A stretch of DNA of 64,000 bases, from positions 1 through 64,000 of IMG/VR virus record IMGVR_UViG_3300023174_000080; one strand, written 5' to 3'. A program made the position numbers and the translations under genes. The DNA comes from a virus. The notes beneath the pieces were generated by a model that saw nothing but the letters and a program-made list of their open reading frames with translations, did no database searches and was not told the origin of the DNA. Below are positions 19,634 through 29,357 of this stretch, piece by piece (positions within the stretch are counted from its first letter, which is position 1; each line of letters opens with the position of its first letter).

Positions 19634-20194
19634 ATGAACAACAACCAAAACATCCAAAATTATAACATCGTTGATAAGTATAAGTTTGATCGCCTCACTC
19701 AGTGGACTACAGAATTGATTAAAAAAGATCTCCAACAAAAAGCTTTTCCATTCTCAGTTATGATGGAAAATCTTGTTGGAGATTTTAATTTGTCTTCTGT
19801 TCTTCGTTCATGTAACGCTATGAACGGTCGTGAAATGTTCTATCTTGGTCGTAAACAGTATGATAGGCGTGGAACTGTTGGTACCCACCATTACACTGAT
19901 ATAATTAATCTAAAGGACCGTGAAGAGCTTCTAAAGCTAAAAGATCGGTATACTTTTGTTGCCCTTGAAAACAGTGTTCCACAAGCAGAAAGTATTTATA
20001 ATTTTGAATGGCCTGAAAATCCATTAATTATCATTGGAGAAGAAGGTGTTGGTATAACGCAAGAAACGCTAGCTATTTGTGATAGATTTGTATTTATTCC
20101 ACAGTTTGGAAGTGTAAGAAGCATGAATGCAGCAGTAGCTGGAAGTATCGCAATGAATGATTTTGTGATGAAATATCACAAAAAGAACAGATAA
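19634..20194 (+). CDS. SpoU/TrmH-family RNA 2'-O-methyltransferase
   Basis: A 186-residue SPOUT-fold methyltransferase. The three family motifs are present: N..SVLRSC (motif 1, Arg likely catalytic), IGEEGVGI (motif 2) and IPQFGSVRSMNAAVAGSIA (motif 3, trefoil knot and SAM pocket). The family methylates ribose 2'-OH in tRNA (Gm18) or rRNA; one branch, the thiostrepton-resistance enzymes, methylates A1067 of 23S, the very loop mimicked by the RNA at 15908-15944. The substrate here cannot be told from sequence. Confidence 0.85.
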   Translation: MNNNQNIQNYNIVDKYKFDRLTQWTTELIKKDLQQKAFPFSVMMENLVGDFNLSSVLRSCNAMNGREMFYLGRKQYDRRGTVGTHHYTDIINLKDREELLKLKDRYTFVALENSVPQAESIYNFEWPENPLIIIGEEGVGITQETLAICDRFVFIPQFGSVRSMNAAVAGSIAMNDFVMKYHKKNR

Positions 20195-20197
20195 AAT

Positions 20198-20207
20198 ACT
20201 ATTTATA
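20198..20207 (+). promoter_or_regulatory. candidate late promoter motif
   Basis: ACTATTTATA, 30 bases before the ATG of the PhoH gene. Confidence 0.55.
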
Positions 20208-20237
20208 CCGTGCCGAATGAGCACGAAGGAATAAATA

Positions 20238-21551
20238 ATGTCAAAAAAATACTATGTGTTGGACACAAATGTATATCTAAGCGATTGTGATGCAGTATTT
20301 GCTTATAAGAATAATAACGTAGCAATTCCATTAAAAGTATTAGAGGAAGTTGATAAACATAAAAAACGTCAAGATGGCGTTGGCGCTAATGCAAGACAGT
20401 TTATTCGTACTCTTGATGAACTACGCCAAAAAGGCAGCTTAGATGAAGGTGCAAAGCTTGGTAAGGGAAAAGGAACCATTTCAGTAATTCCATGTGATTT
20501 ATCTCTATTACCAACTGGCTTTGAAAAAGATAATGCCGATAATCAAATTATTGCTGCTGCTCTAACCCTCATTCGTGAATTAGGTGATAATAAAAATGTA
20601 TTCTTAGTATCTCAAGATATCAACATGAGAGTTAAATGCGACTCTCTTGGTATTAGTACTGAAGATTATATCCCAAATCAGATCGTAGAGAGAGCAGAAG
20701 AGGTATTTACAGGCTTTACTCAATATCTTGTAGATGATGCTTTTATTGATCGTTTTTATGCAGGAGAAAAGATTTTATTAGAAGAAAAAGATATTAAACT
20801 TCATCCTAATCAATTTCTAATGCTTGTATCTAATGCAAACGATAAAAAGACTGCATTAGCAAGATTTAGAGCATATAATTTACCACTTTCAAAAGTAAAA
20901 GAATATAAAAATGGTATTTGGGGTATTCATGCAAAAAATAAAGAGCAACAGTTTGCTTTAGAATTGTTAATGGATCCAGAAGTTAAGATAGTTTCTATCA
21001 TTGGTCGTGCCGGTGGAGGCAAAACTCTCAATGCTTTGGCTGCTGGTCTTCAACAAATTCTTGATGATAAGATCTATAAAAAGCTAATCGTATCTCGTCC
21101 AGTTCAACCAATGGGTAAAGATATAGGTTATTTGCCGGGAACACTAGAAGAAAAAATGTCTCCTTGGTTAGCTCCCGTTCAAGACAACCTTGAATTCCTT
21201 ATGGGTGACGATAAGGCACATTTACAGATGCTAATGGAAGCTGGAACTATTGAAATGGAAGCATTGACATATATTCGTGGTCGCTCTATAGCTAATGCCT
21301 TTATTATTATTGATGAATCTCAAAATTTAACATCACATGAGTTAAAAACTATAATTACTCGCGTTGGTGAAGGCACAAAAATTGTACTAACAGGCGATAT
21401 TGAACAAATCGATAATGCATATGTAGATGCTACCACTAATGGTCTTACATATGCTGTTGAAAAATTAAAAGCTTATGATATAACTGGTCATATAACATTG
21501 AAAAAAGGCGAAAGGTCCGCAGTTGCTAGCCTTGCTGCTTCTGTTCTATAG
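20238..21551 (+). CDS. phoH: PIN-PhoH protein (PhoH2 type)
   Basis: A 437-residue two-domain protein. The N-terminal PIN nuclease domain (about 1-150) starts YYVLDTNVYL with the first metal-binding Asp and has NADNQIIAAA later. The C-terminal PhoH ATPase has Walker A GRAGGGKT (about 255-262) and Walker B FIIIDESQN. PIN-PhoH proteins are reported to be sequence-specific RNA unwinding ribonucleases. PhoH is widespread in large phages. GAAGGA precedes the ATG and a late-type motif lies upstream. Confidence 0.9.
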   Translation: MSKKYYVLDTNVYLSDCDAVFAYKNNNVAIPLKVLEEVDKHKKRQDGVGANARQFIRTLDELRQKGSLDEGAKLGKGKGTISVIPCDLSLLPTGFEKDNADNQIIAAALTLIRELGDNKNVFLVSQDINMRVKCDSLGISTEDYIPNQIVERAEEVFTGFTQYLVDDAFIDRFYAGEKILLEEKDIKLHPNQFLMLVSNANDKKTALARFRAYNLPLSKVKEYKNGIWGIHAKNKEQQFALELLMDPEVKIVSIIGRAGGGKTLNALAAGLQQILDDKIYKKLIVSRPVQPMGKDIGYLPGTLEEKMSPWLAPVQDNLEFLMGDDKAHLQMLMEAGTIEMEALTYIRGRSIANAFIIIDESQNLTSHELKTIITRVGEGTKIVLTGDIEQIDNAYVDATTNGLTYAVEKLKAYDITGHITLKKGERSAVASLAASVL

Positions 21552-21565
21552 AAAGAATAAATAAA

Positions 21566-21817
21566 ATGGAAAATTCACAATTAGATGAAGTAGTGCAAAA
21601 AGTAAATCCTATGAAGGAATGGCTCGTAAATTATGTTGGTGAAGCTCTCAAGCCAGAAAAAAATGAAGTTACAGTTGCTATGATAATAGAAGTAATGGCA
21701 AAAGAATTTCCTGAATTTTTGATGGTTTTTGCAGAAGAGAATTTTATTCGTGGTTATCAACAAGCTTTTGCAGATTTAGAAGCAAAAGGTAAAATAACAT
21801 CAACAAACAATGAGTAG
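21566..21817 (+). CDS. conserved small phage protein
   Basis: An 83-residue acidic helical protein with WLVNYVGEAL, VTVAMIIEVMAKEFPEFL and RGYQQAF. A similar protein is common in T4-like phages but has no known function to my knowledge. It overlaps the next gene by 8 bases. Confidence 0.7.
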   Translation: MENSQLDEVVQKVNPMKEWLVNYVGEALKPEKNEVTVAMIIEVMAKEFPEFLMVFAEENFIRGYQQAFADLEAKGKITSTNNE

Positions 21818-22493
21818 CATAGAATATATAAAAAAATCTTCAAATAAAAACTCTTCTTTATTAAAAGAGTATCATTTATTTAATGACATTTTAGTAGTTA
21901 TAACTTCTCCATTATCTAATGATGTAAATATTAAAAAAATCTTAAAGCGTATAGAAAAAAATATACCAAAACATTTATTTATAAATTTAGATATAATTTA
22001 TTTTGGTGACTTTAAAGAATTAAAAGCTAGACAAGTATCATCAGCATATATGGATGGTGGAATATATCTTTCTAATAATCAAATATCAGATGAAGAAATA
22101 TATAATTCTATAATTCATGAATTGGCCCATAGCATAGAAAAAAATTTTGAATATGATTTATATGGTGATGAAAAAATACTAGAAGAATTTCTAAATAAAA
22201 GAAAACAATTAAGAGGAATATTAGAATCTAATAAATTATATTGTGAACCATCTTTGTATCTGAAAACAGAATATACTAGAGATTTTGATAATTTTTTGTT
22301 TAAAACTGTTGGTTACGATAAACTAGCTTTATTAATATCAAATATTTTTATTTCTCCATATTCATGTACCTCCTTAAGAGAATATTTTGCATCTGGTTTT
22401 GAGCATTATTACTGCTCAGAAAATCCAGAATATATTAAAAATATTTCACCGAAGTTATATAATAAAATTATATCCTTGACAAAGAATAACTGA
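21810..22493 (+). CDS. zincin metallopeptidase-like protein
   Basis: A 227-residue protein with HELAHSIE (His103, Glu104, His107), preceded by a GGIYLSNN strand, and a downstream REYFASGFEHYY that can provide the third zinc ligand. This is the gluzincin layout seen in toxin-like and phage-encoded peptidases. No signal sequence, so it acts in the cytoplasm or virion. The -35 box of the next promoter lies within its last codons. Confidence 0.7.
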   Translation: MSSIEYIKKSSNKNSSLLKEYHLFNDILVVITSPLSNDVNIKKILKRIEKNIPKHLFINLDIIYFGDFKELKARQVSSAYMDGGIYLSNNQISDEEIYNSIIHELAHSIEKNFEYDLYGDEKILEEFLNKRKQLRGILESNKLYCEPSLYLKTEYTRDFDNFLFKTVGYDKLALLISNIFISPYSCTSLREYFASGFEHYYCSENPEYIKNISPKLYNKIISLTKNN

Positions 22494-22504
22494 TTAGATA
22501 TAAT
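22476..22504 (+). promoter_or_regulatory. full-consensus sigma70 promoter
   Basis: TTGACA (22476-22481), 17 bp, TATAAT (22499-22504): both boxes and the spacing are perfect, in a region where most genes lack such promoters. It starts within the end of the zincin gene and drives the nuclease at 22529. Confidence 0.85.
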
Positions 22505-22525
22505 GTACCTAGAAAGTGTAGGTAC
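22505..22525 (+). promoter_or_regulatory. hairpin at the 5' end of the nuclease mRNA
   Basis: GTACCTA (22505-22511) pairs perfectly with TAGGTAC (22519-22525) across a 7-base loop and ends 3 bases before the ATG at 22529. The only Shine-Dalgarno-like bases (AGG) are in its right arm. It may act as an operator at DNA level or as a translational block. Confidence 0.65.
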
Positions 22526-22528
22526 AAA

Positions 22529-23302
22529 ATGTCTAATCATATATCTTTTTCTGCTTTAAAGATTTGGAATGACTGTCCTTTTAAATATAAGTTAATTTAC
22601 GTAGATAGTGTTCAAAAATTTCGTGGAAGTGAACATACAGCTTTTGGTACTGCTTTACACGAAGCTTGTGAAAAAAAATTATTAGATAATAATATAGATG
22701 AAGTTGAATGCTTTAATTCTAAATTTGAAGAAGAATTAAAGAAAATTCCTTCTGATATAAATGTAGATAATAAACTTATTACTGAAATGAAAGAGCAGGG
22801 AAAGCAGCTATCTACAATGGCACTTCCCGCTCTTAAAGAAAAGTTTGGCAACTTTAAAGTATTATCTGCCGAAGAAGATATTCTTGAAGCAATCAATAAA
22901 ATCCCAGAGCTAAGTTATAATTTTAAAGGATATATTGATTTAATTCTTCAAACTGAAGATGGAAAAATTCATATTCTAGATTGGAAAACCTGCGCTTGGG
23001 GTTGGGATGCTAAAAAGAAGAGCGATCCAATGATTACATACCAGCTCACTTTTTATAAATACTTCTATGCTCAAAAACATAAGGTAGATCCAAAAAATAT
23101 TGAAACATACTTTGCTCTACTTAAGCGTACAGTAAAAAAAGATAATGTAGAAATATTTCGCGTAACCAGCGGTGACAAAAAAACAGAAAATGCATTTAAC
23201 TTATTAACAAAAGCGCTTTATAGTATTAATAAGAATTTTTTCCCAAAAAATCGCTTAAGTTGTAAATATTGCGAATTTAACAACACAAAGGAATGTCCTT
23301 AA
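22529..23302 (+). CDS. Cas4/RecB-like PD-(D/E)xK nuclease with Fe-S cluster
   Basis: A 257-residue nuclease of the RecB/Cas4 superfamily. Motifs in order: SALKIWNDCPFKYKL (first cluster Cys), FGTALHEACE (motif I), GYIDLI and ILDWKT (catalytic Asp and D-x-K), Q-x3-Y (YQLTFYKYF), and a C-terminal CKYCEF..ECP that completes a four-cysteine iron-sulphur cluster. The family degrades DNA ends or processes single-stranded DNA, in recombination or host DNA breakdown. There is no CRISPR locus nearby. Confidence 0.85.
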   Translation: MSNHISFSALKIWNDCPFKYKLIYVDSVQKFRGSEHTAFGTALHEACEKKLLDNNIDEVECFNSKFEEELKKIPSDINVDNKLITEMKEQGKQLSTMALPALKEKFGNFKVLSAEEDILEAINKIPELSYNFKGYIDLILQTEDGKIHILDWKTCAWGWDAKKKSDPMITYQLTFYKYFYAQKHKVDPKNIETYFALLKRTVKKDNVEIFRVTSGDKKTENAFNLLTKALYSINKNFFPKNRLSCKYCEFNNTKECP

Positions 23303-24282
23303 TGAAAACAGCCGTCATAACAGGTATTACAGGGCAAGATGGAAGCTACCTTGCTGAATTATTATTAGAAAAAGGTTATAAAGTAATAGGTCTAGTGCGT
23401 AGAAGCGCCATGGAAGATAAAAAATTTTATAACATAAATCATCTTCTACAAGATCCTAATTTAGTTTTAGAAAATGGGGATTTAACTGATTCCCCTTCTT
23501 TATGGAGAATCATAAAAGAATATAAACCAGATGAATTTTACAATCTTGCTGCACAAAGCCATGTAGGCGCATCTTTTACCTCCCCAGAAAGCACTTTAGA
23601 AATAAATGCTACTGGGGTTTTAAATTGTCTAGAAGCAATTCGTAATTTAAAGCCTGATACAAAATTTTATCAAGCTTCTACTAGCGAAATGTTTGGAGAT
23701 AATATGAATGCTCCTCAAAATGAAGAAACAGTATTATCTCCTGTTTCTCCATACGCTTGTGCAAAAGTATATGCTCATAATTTAGTTATTAACTATCGTA
23801 AAGCATATAATTTATTTGCATGCTCTGGTATTCTTTTTAATCACGAATCTCCTCGTCGTGGCGAACAATTTGTAACTAGAAAAATTACAAAAGCAGCGGC
23901 ACGAATTAAAATTGGTTTACAAAATGAATTACGTTTAGGAAATTTAGATGCTAAACGGGATTGGGGATATGCAAAGGAATACGTAGAAGGAATGTATTTA
24001 ATGCTACAGCATGAGTCACCAGACGATTATGTACTTGGTACGGGAATAACACACACTATTAGTGAATTTATTACTTGCATATCTGATATTGCTGGTTATA
24101 ATTTATTTAATCATGTAGTTATTGATGATAAATATAAACGTCCTAGTGAAGTTCCTCTATTGCTTGCCGATCCTTCAAAAGCAAAAAGAGTATTAGGATG
24201 GGAACCAAAAACTAATCTAAAACAACTAGCAGAATTAATGTATAATTCTGATCTAGAAAAGGAAAAAAATAATGTCAAATAA
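23302..24282 (+). CDS. gmd: GDP-mannose 4,6-dehydratase
   Basis: A 326-residue extended short-chain dehydrogenase that makes GDP-4-keto-6-deoxy-mannose from GDP-mannose using bound NADP. GITGQDGSYL is the dinucleotide motif, followed by the family signatures AAQSHVGASF, TSEMFG and YACAK (catalytic Tyr and Lys) and FNHESPRRGE. The chosen ATG at 23302 overlaps the previous stop (TAATG) with AAGGA 9 bases upstream; an ATG 9 bases earlier is in frame. First gene of the sugar cassette. Confidence 0.92.
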   Translation: MKTAVITGITGQDGSYLAELLLEKGYKVIGLVRRSAMEDKKFYNINHLLQDPNLVLENGDLTDSPSLWRIIKEYKPDEFYNLAAQSHVGASFTSPESTLEINATGVLNCLEAIRNLKPDTKFYQASTSEMFGDNMNAPQNEETVLSPVSPYACAKVYAHNLVINYRKAYNLFACSGILFNHESPRRGEQFVTRKITKAAARIKIGLQNELRLGNLDAKRDWGYAKEYVEGMYLMLQHESPDDYVLGTGITHTISEFITCISDIAGYNLFNHVVIDDKYKRPSEVPLLLADPSKAKRVLGWEPKTNLKQLAELMYNSDLEKEKNNVK

Positions 24283-25513
24283 AAAAATAAAGATCTTAAC
24301 TTTATCTGATCATCCACTTAGTCCTAGTGGTGTTGGTAGTCAAACTAATTATATACTTCAAGGTCTTCTAAAAACTGGTAAATATCAAATTATTTCTCTT
24401 GGTGGTGCGATTAAACATCAAGATTATAGACCAGTAAAATTTCACGAATTTGGAGATGATTATATTATCATTCCAGTTGATGGATACGGAACTCCAGAAT
24501 TGATTCGTACAATTTTAATGAAAGAAAAGCCTGATATTCTTTGGATGATGACAGATCCACGTTTTTATACATGGCTTTGGAATATGGAACAAGAAATACG
24601 TCCAAACATCCCAATTGTTTATTATCACGTATGGGATAATTATCCATATCCAAAGTTTAATCGTTCTTTTTATTTATCTAATGATAAAATTGCTACCATT
24701 TCAAAGCTTACCAGCGATATTGTTCGTGTAGTAGCACCAGAAGTTGAAGAACAATATATTCCTCATGCAGTAAGCCCAGAACTGTTTAAAATTCTTGATG
24801 AAAAAGAATACTCTCATTTACGTATGAAAGATAAGACGTTATTCTTCTGGACTAATCGGAATGCTCGTAGAAAGATGAGTGGAAGCGTAGTTTGGTGGTA
24901 TAAAGAATTTCTAGATAAAGTTGGACATGATAAAGCTTTCTTATTAATGCATACTGATCCAAAAGATCCACATGGTCAAGATCTTGTAGCTATTGCAGAA
25001 GAGCTTGGACTTACAAAAGAAAATTTTGCTATTTCTGCCGGTAAAGTACCAGCAGTTGATATGGCAAAATTTTATAATGCCGCTGATTGTACAATAAATA
25101 TTAGTGATGCAGAAGGGTTTGGCCTTTCTTGCTTAGAAAGCTTGTCATGCGGAACACCAGTTATAGCTAATAAGACAGGCGGTATGCAAGATCAGTTAAC
25201 TGATGGAGTGGACACATATGGAATCCTTATAGAGCCTTCTAGCCGTGCGGTGATTGGTTCACAAGATGTACCATATATTTATGAAGATCGCGTAAGTAAT
25301 ACTGATGTTGTTAATGCAATGATAAAAATTCATAATATGACGCGAGAAGAACGCAAGGCGCTTGGAAAAAAGGGATATGATAATGTTCAAAAGAACTTTA
25401 ATTTCCAAACTTTCCAAGAAACTTGGGATAAACTTCTAAGTGAAGTTCATGAAAAATATGGTTCTTGGGAAACACGCAAGGGATATAAATCTTGGAGCGT
25501 AAAGGAATACTAG
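24272..25513 (+). CDS. GT4-type glycosyltransferase 1
   Basis: A 413-residue GT-B fold glycosyltransferase. The N-terminal half begins with a Rossmann-like strand and SPSGVGSQ glycine loop; the C-terminal half has the GT4 donor-binding motif AEGFGLSCLESLSCGTP with E-x7-E. It transfers a nucleotide-activated sugar with retention. It overlaps gmd by 11 bases. Confidence 0.88.
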   Translation: MSNKKIKILTLSDHPLSPSGVGSQTNYILQGLLKTGKYQIISLGGAIKHQDYRPVKFHEFGDDYIIIPVDGYGTPELIRTILMKEKPDILWMMTDPRFYTWLWNMEQEIRPNIPIVYYHVWDNYPYPKFNRSFYLSNDKIATISKLTSDIVRVVAPEVEEQYIPHAVSPELFKILDEKEYSHLRMKDKTLFFWTNRNARRKMSGSVVWWYKEFLDKVGHDKAFLLMHTDPKDPHGQDLVAIAEELGLTKENFAISAGKVPAVDMAKFYNAADCTINISDAEGFGLSCLESLSCGTPVIANKTGGMQDQLTDGVDTYGILIEPSSRAVIGSQDVPYIYEDRVSNTDVVNAMIKIHNMTREERKALGKKGYDNVQKNFNFQTFQETWDKLLSEVHEKYGSWETRKGYKSWSVKEY

Positions 25514-25514
25514 A

Positions 25515-26720
25515 ATGAAAAAAATATTAATCAATGGTCCAGTATTAAGCAGAAGCGGTTATGGTGAAATGGCTCGTTTTGCATTACGTTCTTTAAAAGA
25601 TAGAAGCGATGTTGAATTATATCTTTTGCCAACATCTTGGGGAAATACCGGTTGGCTTTTTGAAGTTAATGAAGAAAGAAATTTTATTGATTCTCTTATT
25701 GCAAAAACACAACTTTATATACAGCAAAACGGCGGACGACCTCAATTTGATTTGTCTATACAAGTTTCTATTCCAAATGAATGGAAGAAAATAGCGGCTA
25801 TTAATATTGGTTATACCGCTGGCATAGAAACAAATCTCATCTCCCCAGCTTGGTTAGAAACAAGTCAACAGATGGATAAAATTATTGTTATTAGTGAACA
25901 TGCCAAGTCAGGGTTTGTAAATACAATATTTGGTAATCCACAAGGACAGCAATTTAAAGTAACAGTTCCTGTAGAAGTGGTACATTTGCCATATAGAAAT
26001 ACACAAAAGAAAGAAATTGATTTACAATTAAAATATGATTTTAACTTCTTATCTGTTTGCCAATGGGGGCCAAGAAAGAACTTAGATCAAACAATTATTG
26101 GGTTTTTAGAAGAATTTTCTAATGAAGAAGTTGGTTTGGTATTAAAAATTAATACTGCCAATGATTCTATTATGGATAGAGTATTGACTCAAAAAAGGCT
26201 AGAAGTCTTATTAAGTGCATATCCAAATAGAAAATGCTCTATAACCCTTCTGCATGGTCATTTAAGCGATGCAGAAGTGGAATCGCTATACACTCATCCA
26301 AAGATTAAGGCAATCGTTTCTACGACTCATGGAGAGGGTTTTGGATTACCTTTGCTAGAAGCCGCCGCCAATTCCTTACCAGTTATAGCAACAGATTGGA
26401 GTGGTCACACAGATTTCCTATATTTACCAGAAGACGATGATAAGAAAAGAATGTTTGGTAAAATCGATTATGATTTAAAACCAATCGACGCAGCCCATGT
26501 CTGGAAGGGAGTTTTAGAAGAAGGAACACAGTGGGCTTATCCAAAAATGGTAAGTTACAAAGATCGTTTACGTGATTGTTATAAAGATTGGGGTCGATAT
26601 AAGTCACAAGCTAAGAAACTAGCGCCTTGGGTAAAAGAAAATTTTGAAAAAACTAAATTGCAAGATAAGTTTAGCTCTTTATTAACATCAAATAAAGATA
26701 CAGATTTGTTGGTATTATAA
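25515..26720 (+). CDS. GT4-type glycosyltransferase 2
   Basis: A 401-residue GT-B enzyme with SRSGYGEMAR in the N-terminal glycine loop and HGEGFGLPLLEAAANSLP as the donor motif. It lies one base after the preceding stop. Similar in layout to its neighbours at 24272 and 26722, so the three may have come from duplications. Confidence 0.88.
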   Translation: MKKILINGPVLSRSGYGEMARFALRSLKDRSDVELYLLPTSWGNTGWLFEVNEERNFIDSLIAKTQLYIQQNGGRPQFDLSIQVSIPNEWKKIAAINIGYTAGIETNLISPAWLETSQQMDKIIVISEHAKSGFVNTIFGNPQGQQFKVTVPVEVVHLPYRNTQKKEIDLQLKYDFNFLSVCQWGPRKNLDQTIIGFLEEFSNEEVGLVLKINTANDSIMDRVLTQKRLEVLLSAYPNRKCSITLLHGHLSDAEVESLYTHPKIKAIVSTTHGEGFGLPLLEAAANSLPVIATDWSGHTDFLYLPEDDDKKRMFGKIDYDLKPIDAAHVWKGVLEEGTQWAYPKMVSYKDRLRDCYKDWGRYKSQAKKLAPWVKENFEKTKLQDKFSSLLTSNKDTDLLVL

Positions 26721-26721
26721 G

Positions 26722-27915
26722 ATGAAAAAGATAATTTATGTTGGTCAATTTACTGATGCTAGTGGTTATGGTAGTGCCGCTAGAAAATATTTACGCTTAT
26801 TAGATAAATATTTAGATATTAATCAATATGAATTAAAAGTATATAATTCTTCATATGAAGGAAAAGATTCTATTTCCGATAAAGATTTAAAAATATTAAA
26901 TAAATATATATTAAATAATGATCAAATAATAGATTATATTTCTAAAAAAGATTATATTGCACTTTTTCATTTATTACCTTGGGATACGGTATTAATACAA
27001 GATGATAAATATAAAAATAAATCTATAAGAGAAAATGCAAGAGTAAATATAAATTTATCTTATTGGGAAGCAGATAGATTACCAGAATACTGGAGGGATA
27101 TATTTGCAAATCAAATTTATGATAAATTAATTTTGGGAAGTAGCTGGAATAAATTAGTATACGAAAAAGACGTTAGTATACCGATAGATATAATTCCAGT
27201 ACCAATTTCAGTTCCAGAAATTGTTATTAAACCAACTGATATATTTACAATTTTTTCTTTATCTCAATGGCAACCAAGAAAAGGATTTGATATTTTAATT
27301 AAAGCTTTTTATCAAGAGTTCTTTAATCAAGATGATGTAAAGTTATTTATTAAAACTTATAAGAATGAAGCGTTCGCAAAAAATGTGAAAAACGATAAAG
27401 AAGAAATTTTAAAAGAAGCATTACAATATAAAAATTCTGTTAATCACTATTCTGAAAAACCTAAATGTAAATTAGAAATAAAAACAGGAATAGTAGATTA
27501 TGAAGAATTGTTATCATATTATTCTAATGCTTCTATTTTTTGTTTAGCTTCAAAAGGAGAAGGGTTTAGTATTCCTTCTGCCGAAGCAGCTTTATATGGA
27601 TTACCAACGATAACAGCAGATATTGGTGGGCATACAGATTTCCTAGATAAAGATAATAATTTTTTCTTTAACGTAGAACCACAGCCGGTAGAAAATATGT
27701 TTGTTAGTCCTTTATATTCTTCTATTGAAATGAATTTTTTATCTCCAAATATTTTTTCTTTAAGAAAACAACTGAGGAAATCATATAATATTTGGAAAGA
27801 AGATAAAAATAAATTATTAGAAATGGGTAAAAATAGTAGAAATTATGCTTTAAAATATTTTGATGAAAAAGAAATATTTAATAAACTTATGAACTGTATT
27901 ACATTTAAGGAATAA
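26722..27915 (+). CDS. GT4-type glycosyltransferase 3
   Basis: A 397-residue GT-B enzyme with DASGYGSAAR at the N-terminus, FSLSQWQPRKGFD in the linker region and KGEGFSIPSAEAALYGLP as donor motif. More AT-rich than the preceding two genes. Confidence 0.88.
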   Translation: MKKIIYVGQFTDASGYGSAARKYLRLLDKYLDINQYELKVYNSSYEGKDSISDKDLKILNKYILNNDQIIDYISKKDYIALFHLLPWDTVLIQDDKYKNKSIRENARVNINLSYWEADRLPEYWRDIFANQIYDKLILGSSWNKLVYEKDVSIPIDIIPVPISVPEIVIKPTDIFTIFSLSQWQPRKGFDILIKAFYQEFFNQDDVKLFIKTYKNEAFAKNVKNDKEEILKEALQYKNSVNHYSEKPKCKLEIKTGIVDYEELLSYYSNASIFCLASKGEGFSIPSAEAALYGLPTITADIGGHTDFLDKDNNFFFNVEPQPVENMFVSPLYSSIEMNFLSPNIFSLRKQLRKSYNIWKEDKNKLLEMGKNSRNYALKYFDEKEIFNKLMNCITFKE

Positions 27916-27916
27916 T

Positions 27917-28684
27917 ATGAAGAAAAAAATTGCATTTTGCACTTATGTTTCTGATGATAAGATTGTATATTTTGGTTTATTAAAGATGCTATCATCTTTT
28001 AAAAAATTTCATCCCGATATTCCAATTTATGTTTTAACTAATAAGCATATATTTAATGAAATAAGAAAATTTCCAATATTTAATAGTTTTTATTATTTAA
28101 ATCCATTAATGTCAATAACATTAGCGGATAAATATGAAACTGTAGTGCATATAGATGCCGATTGTATTGTTACTGATAGATTAGAAGAAATATTGCAGTG
28201 CGACTATGATGTAGCCATAGTCAGAAATAATAGCGACTTTAAAACTGCCGGTATGGGTCCACCGGAAACTGCTAATGGATTAATAGATGTATTTAAATAT
28301 GCTAATTGTGGTTTAATAGCTTCTACTAAAAAAGAATTTTGGGAAGATTGGATTCAAGAAAATGTTAAATGTATTAATAAGTATAGACAACACGAACAAG
28401 ATATAGCTAATATATTGCTTTCTCAAGGAAAATATAAAATAAAAATTTTAGATTCTATTGATAATAACTTATACTATGGTGTCGCTAATGCCTATGGTTC
28501 ACATACGCATTGGGATAGTTGGAAGCATATAATAATTGGTGATAATAACAAGTTATATTTAAATAATAAATTAATCAAAGTTCTTCATCATGCTGGTGGC
28601 TTTGTTAATGAAAAATTAAATTTAGATGATTTATTTTCCCATGAAGTTTCTCGTTACTTAAAAGATTTATGTGAGGATTTATAA
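27917..28684 (+). CDS. GT-A fold glycosyltransferase (GT8-like)
   Basis: A 255-residue GT-A type enzyme. HIDADCIV contains the DxD motif that binds the metal and nucleotide-sugar, and HEQDIAN and LHHAGG near the C-terminus match the GT8-like layout (HxxG metal ligand). Different fold from the three GT4 enzymes before it. Confidence 0.8.
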   Translation: MKKKIAFCTYVSDDKIVYFGLLKMLSSFKKFHPDIPIYVLTNKHIFNEIRKFPIFNSFYYLNPLMSITLADKYETVVHIDADCIVTDRLEEILQCDYDVAIVRNNSDFKTAGMGPPETANGLIDVFKYANCGLIASTKKEFWEDWIQENVKCINKYRQHEQDIANILLSQGKYKIKILDSIDNNLYYGVANAYGSHTHWDSWKHIIIGDNNKLYLNNKLIKVLHHAGGFVNEKLNLDDLFSHEVSRYLKDLCEDL

Positions 28685-28685
28685 A

Positions 28686-29345
28686 ATGAAAAAGAAAATA
28701 GAGTTAATAGAATATGATTTTCAAGGAGATCTTTTTATAGATATTGGTGGTAATATTGGTTTATGGAGTAAAGAACTATATTATGATTATAAGAAAATTT
28801 TTTTTCTTGAACCATCACAAGAAGCTATAGAGTTAGCTAAAATAAATATTAATGATCAATTAAATAAAGTAGTATATTACAAAAATATATGCTCTAACGA
28901 ATCAAAATTAAAAAAGACAATCTATTCAAGTACTGGCAATTCTGTAAATTACTCAATTTTTGCTAAAGACCTTTATTCGACTGTTATTTCAAAAGAAGAA
29001 GATATAGAGACTATAACAATAGATGATTTGCTAGAATCAGCGTCAGAACATAAAGATATTTTAATAAAAATCGATACAGAAGGATGTGACTTGGATATAA
29101 TTTTAGGAGGAATGAAGTTTATAAAAGAAAAAAAGCCAAATATTATTATGGAAGCTCATTTCCATATGTATTATGATGATGAAAAATTTAATACAATTAA
29201 AAACTTTTTATATAATCTAGGATACAAAATGTCAGAATATAAAAATGACAACTATCTTCACTCACCATATCATATTTTTGATGGTAAACATAATGGCTTA
29301 CAAATGCATAATCTTCATTATCAAATACTTTTTTCTACAAAATAA
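28686..29345 (+). CDS. FkbM-family methyltransferase
   Basis: A 219-residue SAM-dependent methyltransferase: FIDIGGNIGLWS is the SAM-binding loop, FFLEPS the acidic motif, and ILIKIDTEGCD the FkbM signature. The family O-methylates sugars and related products. GAGGA 8 bases upstream favours the ATG at 28686. Confidence 0.85.
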   Translation: MKKKIELIEYDFQGDLFIDIGGNIGLWSKELYYDYKKIFFLEPSQEAIELAKININDQLNKVVYYKNICSNESKLKKTIYSSTGNSVNYSIFAKDLYSTVISKEEDIETITIDDLLESASEHKDILIKIDTEGCDLDIILGGMKFIKEKKPNIIMEAHFHMYYDDEKFNTIKNFLYNLGYKMSEYKNDNYLHSPYHIFDGKHNGLQMHNLHYQILFSTK

Positions 29346-29357
29346 AATTTCATAAAA

